64,000 bases of DNA from Cephalotus follicularis (taxonomy: Eukaryota; Streptophyta; Magnoliopsida; Oxalidales; Cephalotaceae), in contig BDDD01002690.1 of assembly GCA_001972305.1 (NCBI GenBank), forward strand, positions 425,682-489,681, in the 5' to 3' direction. How positions within the stretch are numbered: position 1 is the first letter of the stretch; the number at the start of each line of letters is the position of its first letter. Position numbers and translations under genes: made by a program. Below, in pieces: positions 56,061-64,000 of the stretch. Under the pieces are notes generated by a model, which ran no database searches, was not told the DNA's origin, and was given only the letters and a program-made list of their open reading frames with translations.

Positions 56061-56393
56061 AAGACGTCGACCCTTAGCCCAAAGGCGTCGATGTCTTTCT
56101 CATACGAGTGCAATATCCTTGATTCTGCAGCAAAGACATCGATGTCTTTCAAAAACATCGACGTCTTTGCCTCGAGATGTCTCTCCCCTGGAAAGACATC
56201 GATGTCGAACATCGATGCGCATTCTCAGGATGTTTTTATTGAAAAGCGTCGACACCTTTCTCAAAAGACGTCGACGTCTTTGGCCAATTCTCTACATGAA
56301 CAAGGAAAGATATCAACGTCTTTCTAAAGACATCGACGTCTTTCCTCCATTTTAAAGAGGAGTCGACGTCTTTCATCAAAGACATCGACGCCT
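56061..56393. repeat. Palindrome array in E 3' LTR
   Basis: This is the counterpart of 51597-51930. The perfect palindrome here is AAAGACATCGATGTCTTT (56132-56149), where the 5' LTR has AAAGACATCGACGTCTTT, while the 5' LTR's perfect AAAGACGTCGACGTCTTT is AAAAACATCGACGTCTTT here. So copies change between palindromic and non-palindromic states. Confidence 0.88.
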
Positions 56394-56523
56394 AATGTAC
56401 TGAAAGGAGTTTTAACTGTTTTAAAGCTAGTTTTCTACTTCTTTTCACATCGCCACTTGACCGGAGCCTCACTTGAGGTGTTCAAGTGTTTGAAAACAGT
56501 ATTAATGATTGCACTGACCGATT

Positions 56524-56767
56524 GATTGCTTGAGTCACGAGTGTTGCTGCGAGTCTAAGTCGGTAAAATGGATGCACGTTCCCATCCCTCCATTAGGCAC
56601 CACCACTTATTGGCTTTACTTTGACGTTGTATTGATACACCGATCGATTGCTTGAGTCGTGAGTGTTGTTGCGAGCCTAAGTCAGTACGATGGACGCACG
56701 TTCCCATTTCTCCATTAGACACCACCACTTATTGACTTTACCCAATATTGTATTGACTCGATTGATT
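56524..56767 (+). repeat. 122-bp tandem duplication in E 3' LTR
   Basis: Units at 56524-56645 and 56646-56767 share GATTGCTTGAGTC, GAGTGTTG, CGCACGTTCCCAT and CACCACCACTTATTG-like words. This is the minisatellite-position repeat of the E family. The 5' LTR lost it by deletion. Confidence 0.85.
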
Positions 56768-57724
56768 GATAGATTGTATTGTATGGATCCTATAGAGCGA
56801 CCTTATGATTCGTGTCGGCATGTTAGGGCGTTGACTCTGTCCGCCTATTCCGCCGATCGTTTCACTTATTGTATTCTATTGACCCGCTGACGAGCGGTAC
56901 CGATTGATTGTCGATTGATGCTCCCTTGAGGCCGTAGCTCCCTAACGGTATCAGTAGCTCCCTCGGTTGTAGCTCATCGAGATTGTATTGACCCAGCCAT
57001 AGGCTGGAAGATCTATGAGTTCCAGACTTGATCAATATGGAAACCGTAGATAGATCTCCCACCCTTTTTGAAGGACTACCTTCCGTGGGATTGATCACCG
57101 CTAACCGATTGACATTGTATTGACCCGGTCGCATGCTCTATAGGATATTGATTGATTGATTGATTGGGTGTTTCATACACCACCATTGAGTGTCTGCTAT
57201 TTATTGATTGATTGTTATAGATCCTATCCGTATGCTCTGTTGGGCCACTGTCATACGGGTAGTCTGATCGCCAATTGTACATGTACATTTGCCATGTCAT
57301 GCATTGATATGTACACCGCACATTGTTATTGTATAAACTGTCACCGATATTGCACATTGTATATACATACATGCTGCATGGGGTTTCTGCTTAGCCAGTG
57401 TGGCTAACCCCATCCTTCAGGGTGGGGCTGTGTTGTACCTTTGTGTGCTGCATAGGTAGGGCAGCAGGTAGCAGTGGACAGAAGGACTGAGGACCGTTGA
57501 TCGCATGACTGCTTGGACACCGAGGAGCTGGTTGTGAGACTTGTATTGTAAAGGATTTGTATCGTATGTGTGGATTAGTGTATTGTACATTCCGCATCTG
57601 ATATATATATTGCAAGTTTTAAGTTTTTTCGCATTTTATATTGCTAGTCCCGACCATTGTATTGTGTTTTGGATTGAGCGTAATGCCATGTGTCCGCCCT
57701 GCGGGCGCGGGGTGTTACACTACA

Positions 57725-57988
57725 TTAACGCTCAAGCGATGCCCACCATATTCGCAAGCAAGAGATGCACCAAGCACGCTACCTTATCACTATAGTGTCC
57801 ATCGTATCATCAAGCAAGAAATGTTCGATTCTCATATGGAAAACATCAAATAGAGATATTATAAATTGAAAAATAATATTTTTAATAACGGATTAAAAAT
57901 AAGTACATATTTAATATCGAGTTAATGACTGCGAACAATTGCTCACATCACTTATGTGAGCAATATGCATAAAATCATTGTACTTATA
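57725..57988. other. Short intergenic segment, no gene
   Basis: This sequence between elements E and K is moderately AT-rich. No coding or repeat signature was recognised. Confidence 0.4.
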
Positions 57989-58477
57989 TGATATAGGAAA
58001 ATTTCTACCTAAAACAAAACTGGCACATGTTCTCTGAAAAAACGAGATAAGTGTCATCTGAAGTTATAGACACGTGGTCAGATTATTTGCAATCTGAAAA
58101 GATAACGCACAACATAACGCTCCGGCGCTAAATAAGGGAATTGTGATATACTTGACCATTTCCTAGAGGTACAATAATCATCTCCATGATGAAAGTCAAT
58201 GCAGTTACAACAAGATCCTATAAATACCATAAAACAACATTTTACAAAGGTCGGTCAATTCTAAACTAAAAGAGCCCTATTGTTGTCTTCTCTGCCATTA
58301 CTGACTTAAGCATTGGAGAGTCCCTGGGAGTAATACCTCCTGGATCTTCATTTAGTTTGCTTTCTATGTGCAAGGAGGACTACCAAACACCTTTCTTGGA
58401 GCATTCGTAGCATTTCCCTGGACAAATCAAACCTCTACACGGTGGGGACTGTTTTAGTGTTGATTTTGACAACAACA
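57989..58477 (+). repeat. Element K 5' LTR
   Basis: The LTR begins TGATATAGGAAAA and ends GACAACA. It shares with A's LTR the CACGTG near the start, the AGCAGTTACRA...CTATAAAT promoter segment (TATAAAT 58219-58225), the GTCCCTGGGAGTAATACCTCCTGGA-like block and the end layout, but is shorter (489 bp). Confidence 0.75.
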
Positions 58478-58479
58478 TT

Positions 58480-58497
58480 TGGCGCCGTCGGTGGGAA
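58480..58497 (+). other. Element K primer-binding site
   Basis: TGGCGCCGTCGGTGGGAA lies two bases after the LTR end and differs from A's site by one base. Confidence 0.8.
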
Positions 58498-58534
58498 ACG
58501 CAACGAAAAGTTTTCAACAAAAAACTATTTAACC

Positions 58535-58732
58535 ATGCCTCCTAGAAGAAACCTCAGCTTGACAGCCACCGACAGCCAAGCTCCTGCTGACAACCAAGCA
58601 CTGGCTCCTACTCAAGCTCCCGAGAAAGCTCCCATTACTGGCGAGCAATTCAATCAGTTGCTCCAAGAAATGGGGCGCCTTAGAACATTGCTGGTGAATA
58701 ACTTGGCTAGCCGCTTAGTCAAAGAGGACTAG
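58535..58732 (+). pseudogene. Element K gag, N-terminal part
   Basis: The ATG at 58535 starts MPPRRNLSLTATDSQAP, a basic then Pro/Ala/Gln-rich N-terminus, followed by a short helical stretch (EQFNQLLQEMGRLRTLL) and a TAG at 58730-58732. The capsid core that should follow is missing. The frame is lost at the junction with element M, and the C-terminal half of gag reappears at 60667. Confidence 0.65.
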
Positions 58733-60666
58733 TTGATCATACGTGATTTACGCTGTATCGTTAGACCTGAGCGGCTGGCATATGTTGTAGTAACTTCTTG
58801 GCTTTGATTTTCGCCTTCCCCAGCACTAGCCACGTGCTGGCAAAATGGTTGTCTTTGGGCCATGTGAGAGCTGTATTGAGATGTATGGGCGAGTTCGCAA
58901 GATGGGATCGTCACACCCGTGTTGAGGGTTATAGGCTCTATAACATTTATGACCGTTGAAGACTTAAAATCCCGGTGGGGTACTGGGAGATTGGGAACAA
59001 GACATTTTCGGGGATATCTCCCATAGTCTCAGTGTGTTCATGGAATTATAGTTATCGAGGTTTTACCTAGGGGTGACATTAATCCAAACCCTAGTCCACG
59101 GTCAGAGCCGAGATGATGAAGGATACGCGACACACAAACCGATGACAGTGATAAAGCACTAGGGAACCGGCTAACGAATGATAGACGTGGTACTTTGTGG
59201 TCCACAGATCCGGGGGTGATTATAGATCACACTGGGGCTATTAGCTAGATAGTCGTACCAGAACTTAGGGATGTTCTGAAAAATTTATTATCGTACCTGA
59301 ATTCCACCTGGATTTCGGGTTTGGCCTAATTGTTGGAAAAGTGATGCATGCTGCACACATTCTCGCTTGGTGGAAAATCTAGTTTTTAACTAGTATATAT
59401 TAATTTGACATTAGTGGTTTATTTATTTATTACCACCGTATTGTCATATCAATATATTAAGAGAGGCCACAGTGAGAGTATGTTGATACATACTTTGTGC
59501 GGGACACAAAATTAAACATAGAGAGAGATATATATTAAAAGGAGAAAGAGACAAAATCTGGATTTTTTGTCTTATTGGCGTTAAGGACACGCCAAAAACG
59601 CACGGGCGCGTTATGGCGAGAGAGAGAGATAATGCACGCTACGCGTACGTCGCGCGTAGCAGGCGCGTTCTAGCTGAAGAAGACGACCGTGATGGCATCG
59701 GAGCCCAAGGAAAGTGGCGGACTATCATCCACGGTATGCCTCTTCCCTTTCTCTCCCCGTTTTCTCTTCTTCTCTCTCTGTTTTTGGGACAGACGCTTTG
59801 TGCGTCTCCCACCGTCGGCATCTCTTCCGCCACCGACGGTCACAGTTTGTGGAGTCAACCTTTGGCTCTACCTATCTTGACCCTAGATTAGGTGATACCG
59901 GCGTTGCTTGGCCAGGTTTTTGCGCGTCTGAGTTGACCCTGGCAACTCAGTGCGTTGTCCGCCGTGGCTTGGCGTTCTGGTCCGAGTCACTGCGAGTCTT
60001 GGCTTGCGATGTGTAGATGGCGAGATTTCAAGGCTGGTTGTAGTGGTACGATGTCGCAGCGACCTATTTTCTCCGGGTGAGTTGACTCACCACCGACTAT
60101 TCGTCGTGTTCCAAGCCGAGTCTCGCCCAATCTCGGCCACCAGTGTGGAGATCGGGTGTTTGTCGTCCATATATGTCGCGTTCGGTCAATGGCGAGTTGA
60201 CCAAGACTCACTAAGTCCGAACTCAGTGAGACACCGTTGCTGTTCGCTGTGCTCCGGAGTGCTTCCCGGCGCGTCTCCACCAGAAATAGATAGACCGGAT
60301 TTTTTGGAGTCCGTTGGTGTCAAGATGGGACCTTAGCAGTGATGGCCGGAATCTGGCAGTGGCGTCGGTGACCGGCAGTTGCTTCAACAAGCGCGTAGCG
60401 GCAAAGTGGTGGAGCCGCCAACGTTGGTATGGTTCCTAATCTTATGTATTTATTGTTTACCGAATTGGTTTCGGTTATGTGGATGTATGGTTGACATTTC
60501 ATTTTGTTCGATTGTTAATTAAATAAAGATCCTATGCTTATTTCTTTGGTAATAAGATGTTAGTGTGAACCTTGACTTGTTGTCTTGGTGTTTTTAAAAA
60601 ATTAAAATTATACACACTTCCGTCATAGGACCAAATCGACTGGGAACCCTTGCCAGGTTTCCAACA
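58733..60666 (+). mobile_element. Element M: non-autonomous LTR element (relative of L), 5'-truncated
   Basis: It has an internal region (58733-59330) followed by a probable LTR TGTTGGAAAAG...GGTTTCCAACA (59331-60666). The right border is firm, because K's gag frame resumes at the very next base (60667, ESHMDYLTRF against ESLRDYLTRF in A). The left side is truncated, and part of K's gag went with it. The block 58761-58941 matches 7814-7636 (minus) of L. No retroelement protein is encoded. Confidence 0.65.
59331..60666 (+). repeat. Element M LTR (probable)
   Basis: TGTTGGAAA at the start and TTTCCAACA at the end form a 9-bp terminal inverted repeat. A TATATATTAAAAGG stretch (59528) precedes a GC-rich leader (59590-60420) with palindromes such as CTACGCGTACGTCGCGCGTAG-type and GGCGTTAAGGACACGCC, and donor-like CACG|GTATGC (59734). 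Several open frames of 60-130 codons in the GC-rich part match nothing I know. Confidence 0.6.
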
Positions 60667-61290
60667 GAATCCCACATGGACTACCTCACTAGATTTTACA
60701 AGGAGTCTTTGATGGTTAAAGACTTGGAGCCATCTTTTGCTTTGGCAGCTCTGAATAGTGGGTTAAAAGACAACTCACCATTTACTTTTTCCCTAATGAA
60801 GAAGTTTGCTCTGGATATGGCAGACCTGCTGAGAAGAGAAGAGAAGTACGTGAATGCAAAGGAGGCGATGGCAGCTAGAAAGCAAAAGACGTCCTGGTCG
60901 GGCCATCAGGCGGAGAAAGAGAAGCACTCGCGAAGTGCTCCAAGGAAAAAACAGAAGAGAAAGGAGAGGTCAGAGCTTACCAAAGATGACCTTAGGCACA
61001 AACTTTCCAGGAGGGAGGAGTCACCAAAAATGGGAACACCAATCCCCAATTACAACAACTTTGCCCCTCTCTTGGAGATGCGGACCAAGATACTAGCAGT
61101 GGAGAAGAGGGATACAGACAAATACTTTCGGTACCACCATGATCATGGGCACGATAGGGAAGAGTGCAGGAATTTGAAGAACCAAATAGAGGACCTGATC
61201 TGCAAAGGTCATCTAAGAAAGTATGTTGACAGAGATGCTCCCCAGGGAAGAAAGGAGCGCAGAGAAGAAGCTCCGCAACAAGAAGAGTAG
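60667..61290 (+). pseudogene. Element K gag, C-terminal part
   Basis: This frame parallels A's gag from DYLTRF through FTFSLMK, KYVNAKEAMAARKQKTSW, a lysine/arginine-rich stretch, the knuckle-like YHHDHGHDREEC and HLRKYVDRDAP. Two stops (61288-61290 and 61294-61296) separate it from protease in the same frame. In A the first knuckle residue is Cys (FCQYH), whereas here it is Phe-Arg, so this copy's knuckle is damaged. Confidence 0.8.
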
Positions 61291-61296
61291 CAATAG

Positions 61297-62559
61297 CCCA
61301 GAGGTGTGATACACACTATCTCTGGAGGGGTTGCATCTGGTGGCGACCATAGTAGGGCTCGAAAAGTCTATGCCAGACAGACCTTTACTATGCAACAATA
61401 CATGCATAGTAAAAGGGTGATGTCAGGTGGAGAAGATGAGGTTAAATCCTTCTCTGAGGCAGACTATGAGGGAGTACGTCTCCCTCACGACGATCCAGTG
61501 GTAGTGACTCTTCAAATGGAGTTATTCACTATGAAAAGAATCATCATTGACAGTGGAAGCTCGGCCGATATCCTTTATAAACATGCATTTGATCAGTTGA
61601 GGATTCCAGCGGACCAGTTGAAGCCTGTCAATACTCCTCTGGTAGGCTTCGAGGGAGAGATGGTCCATCCTCTGGGATCCGTTGATTTGTCAGTGGTTGC
61701 AGACACATCCCCACACCAAACCCGAGTACAGAGGACCCTCCTGGTGTTTGATACACCAAGCCCGTACAATGCTATAATTGGGCGACCAGGATTGAACTTG
61801 ATGGAGACAATAGTGTTGAAAAGGCACTTATTGGTGAAATTACCGACCAGGTTTGGGGTGGGGGAAGTCCAAAGAGACCAACAGGTTACTAGGCAGTGCT
61901 ACCAAACTGCCATAAAAGACAAGGGGAAGGGAAAAGCCTTTCCTATAGCAAATGTGGAGCTCAGGGGAGAGGTGGAGCCTGAGCATCCACAGCCCGTGGA
62001 GGATGTTGTGCAGGTTCCTTTGGAGGAAGGCAATGCTAAGAAAGTATTCCAGGTTGGCTCACAACTTGGAGGGGAGGAGAAAGAGGAACTAATAACATTC
62101 CTCAAAAACAACAGAGATGTGTTCCCCTGGTCGGTAGAGGAGTTCCTAGGGATCAACCCAGAAGTGATGGTGCACAAGCTAAGTGTAGATACAATGCGGC
62201 CTCCGACCAGGCAAAAGAAGAGAAACTTCATGCCCGATAGGCAACATGTGATAGCAGATGAGGTGAGTAAGCTATTACTAGTGGAGTTTATTAGGGAAGT
62301 ACAATATTCTGACTGGCTGAAGAACCTGGTCCTAGTCAAAAATGCCAATGGCAAGTGGAGGATGTGTATCGACTTCATGGACCTCAACAAAGCTTGTCTA
62401 AAGGACCACTTTCCCCTCCCGAAGATTGATCAATTGGTGGATGCAACCTCCGGTTACAGAATGTTGATCTTCTTTGATGCTTACTCTAGCTACAATCAAA
62501 TTACTATGTACGGACCAGACGAGAACAAGACATCCTCCATCACTGATAGGAGTATGTAT
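61297..62559 (+). pseudogene. Element K protease and N-terminal RT, cut by J
   Basis: The frame is in phase with gag and open from RGVIHTISGG. Protease shows IIIDSGSSADILY (catalytic Asp, 61546 region) and YNAIIGRPGLN. A linker with EELITFLKNNRDVFPW leads into RT: VHKLSVD, KWRMCIDFMDLNKAC, DHFPLPKIDQLVDATSGYRM, FFDAYSSYNQI (usual DAYSGYNQI, with Gly to Ser) and KTSSITDRSMY. There the J LTR begins. The RT catalytic YxDD box, RNase H and integrase lie beyond J, outside the window, if they survive. Confidence 0.88.
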
Positions 62560-64000
62560 TGACACGCCTGGACCCAGCCGGGCTGGAATCCGTCGCGCCC
62601 TCTATGAGGCCAAGACTTCCATAAGAGACTCACCTCGTAGGTTCAGCAGAACAGAGATTTAGAAATACATTTTTTAACAGAAAGTTTCTTCAAAACAGAA
62701 AAATTTCTTGAAAAACTTGAAAATAATTCTAACTCTTAAAATTTTATGAAAATCGGGCATGTAGTATTCGTTTATCGGGCTATGCCCCTGTAAAGAAAAA
62801 CACAATTTTATAAAATCACACTCTCGAAGGAGGAAACAATTATAAAATGGGCTCAGCCCTCAACAGACCACACTCTCGAAGGAGGAAACGGTTTATAAAA
62901 TGGGCTCAACCCTCAATAGATCACAATTTAAAAGTAGAAAACAAGTAATGGGTTGGGGTCCGCCTCAACCATATTAACAAAACTTAAAACCTGAATAGGG
63001 CTCAGCCCTTTTAAACAAAACAAAAATAGTTCTATAAAAACATAAGTAATACAGAAATTTAAATACTAATGAAATAATGATATGCATGTGTTGACTCCGG
63101 TAGGCATGCCCTTGTGGTCTCACCTCAGCAGACAGACAGACTTCAGCTGAACAAGCGCATCAGACTAACCTGTCAGAACTAAAAACAGAAAACAAAGGAG
63201 AGGGTTAGTCCACGGGACTAGTGAGATGGAACAAAAAGACTCCGCAGAGTTTTGCTCGCATATAAATATCTTTGCATAAAAGATATAACAAAAGTATAAA
63301 ACAAACTTAAACAGAAGTTCAGAAACAGAAGAATGTCCAAACTTTGATTTATAAAATAGATCAAAAACAACTTAAACAGAATATAGATGCAAAATCGATT
63401 TATAAAACCAAAGTTTCCCAAAAATCAGTAGAAAAACATATCAAAAAACCAGATCATTTCTTTCAAACAGATTCAAATCCTTAGATTTTTCATACATAAA
63501 ATAGTAACAGAGTTTAAACAGAAATAAATATATAGAGATGCCATGGGTCTTCTAGGTAAGGTTGACTCCTGAGCCCCGTCGGGCCGAACGTCCAGCAGAA
63601 ATAGTGGCAAGGACACCGTCGTGTCCAAGCATCAACAGAAAGTCATACACATGTAGACAAAGCCTCTCATGGGCATCAGATATATATATAATACAATACC
63701 GATATCACCATGCATCTAAACATATTTAACAGATCCAGCAGATACAAAAATTACCAATGCCTCAGAATAAATTTGAAACAGATTTAAACAGATTCAAATA
63801 GATATAGAAATCGTTTTTCTTTCAAGTACAGATATAACTGAAAATATCGTCATAGTATGACTATCATCGTGCGAGCGTTTGAAAACATTAAAACAAAGTT
63901 TTAGACATTAAAACTTAAACAGATTTCAGAAATGAACTAAAACCAAGTTCATTCAGATACAGAAAAACAAATAAGCGAACACGCTTAAACATTTAAAGCA
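62560..64000 (-). mobile_element. Element J: LTR of the G family, minus strand, runs off the window
   Basis: From 62560 (TGACACGCCTGGACCC) the sequence is the reverse complement of the G LTR from its end back to about position 35550 of G, including the CGATAAACGAATACTACATGC block, GGGCTGAGCCC hairpins and GCATGCCTACCGGAGTC-like segment. As the left LTR of a minus-strand insertion it would be the 3' LTR (or a solo LTR). The preceding TGTAT (62555-62559) should recur beyond the right edge as the TSD. Confidence 0.8.

Larger units (their letters stand above)
50889..57719 (+). mobile_element. Element E: Tekay/Del-type Ty3/Gypsy retrotransposon, broken
   Basis: It is flanked by a perfect CTACA duplication (50884-50888 and 57720-57724). 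The 5' LTR (50889-52271) is followed by an initiator-Met primer site and a gag-pol with several stops and frameshifts that ends abruptly in RNase H at about 55519, where it joins the LTR. Integrase, chromodomain, polypurine tract and the first ~150 bp of the 3' LTR are missing. The 5' LTR has its own ~1-kb deletion. Because the outer TSD is perfect, both deletions happened after insertion. Confidence 0.9.
55521..57719 (+). repeat. Element E 3' LTR, 5'-truncated
   Basis: It begins at GGAGAATTGACCGAATC, equivalent to about 51050 of the 5' LTR, directly after RNase H coding sequence. It contains the TATA box (55542), donor-like GATAG|GTAGGA (55788), palindrome array (56061-56393), a 122-bp tandem duplication (56524-56767), a GTAGCTC-containing region, a CCCCATCC..GGGTGGGG hairpin (57408-57426) and the LTR end at 57719. 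Confidence 0.9.
57989..62559 (+). mobile_element. Element K: Tat-lineage Ty3/Gypsy, 5' half, interrupted by M and J
   Basis: It comprises an LTR (57989-58477), primer site (58480-58497), gag start (58535-58732), element M (58733-60666), the rest of gag (60667-61290), protease and the first part of RT (61297-62559). There J, inserted after RT codons TDRSMY, ends what can be seen. Gag and LTR wording show K to be a close relative of A. No 3' LTR or TSD is visible in the window. Confidence 0.85.

Noticed and set aside
59613-60336. Several open frames in the M LTR leader
   Set aside because: The sequence is GC-rich with many overlapping frames on both strands and no protein motif, within an LTR.

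Overview
This window looks like a piece of a large, repeat-rich flowering-plant genome, most likely a eudicot. I base that on the element types present: Ty3/Gypsy elements of the Tekay/Del and Tat lineages, a CACTA element with a CACTACTAGAAA-type end, a plant L1-type LINE, hAT and Mutator-type MITEs, and a captured receptor-like kinase exon resembling the Arabidopsis CRPK1 (At1g16670) subfamily. The species cannot be named from sequence alone. I found no intact host gene, no tRNA or rRNA gene and no CRISPR array. Nearly every kilobase is transposable element in a nested and decayed state.

Layout, left to right. 1-2808: right-hand part of a non-autonomous CACTA element carrying a protein-kinase exon and an LTR scrap. 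3045-5790: decayed LINE on the minus strand, broken by an LTR-like insertion. 6234-8340: non-autonomous LTR element 'L' (minus strand). 8455-24552: Tat-lineage Gypsy element 'A' with paired LTRs, a gag with several stops, no pol to speak of, and a minus-strand antisense gene. Inside its gag sits Tekay-type element 'B' (10397-19147) with a perfect target-site duplication and an almost open 1.3-kb-codon gag-pol frame. 25002-25944: two MITEs with perfect TSDs. 27000-34175: an old LTR-like remnant 'H' interrupted by solo LTR 'C' (28406-33100), which is itself interrupted by minus-strand solo LTR 'D' (30184-32548). 34181-41423: non-autonomous LTR element 'G'. 41543-42299: two further MITEs. 43390-50721: non-autonomous LTR element 'F' (minus strand). 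50889-57719: Tekay-type element 'E' with a broken gag-pol fused to its 3' LTR. 57989-62559: Tat-type element 'K' (gag, protease, start of RT), interrupted by element 'M', a relative of L, and by 'J', a minus-strand LTR of the G family that runs off the right edge.

The elements work only as parasites of one another. A, F, G, L, M and the solo LTRs lack enzymes. B keeps protease, RT, RNase H and integrase but has lost its primer-binding site and the start of gag. K keeps protease and part of RT.

Three patterns stand out. (1) The unusually long LTRs share a layout: TATA box, often a CT microsatellite, a consensus-like 5' splice site, a cluster of short palindromes, a family-specific minisatellite, then a hairpin block near the LTR end. 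(2) One palindrome, close to AAAGACGTCGACGTCTTT, recurs in arrays in LTRs that otherwise do not align. (3) Elements L and M share a conserved non-coding internal block. All identities here were judged by eye, and no alignment or database search was run.
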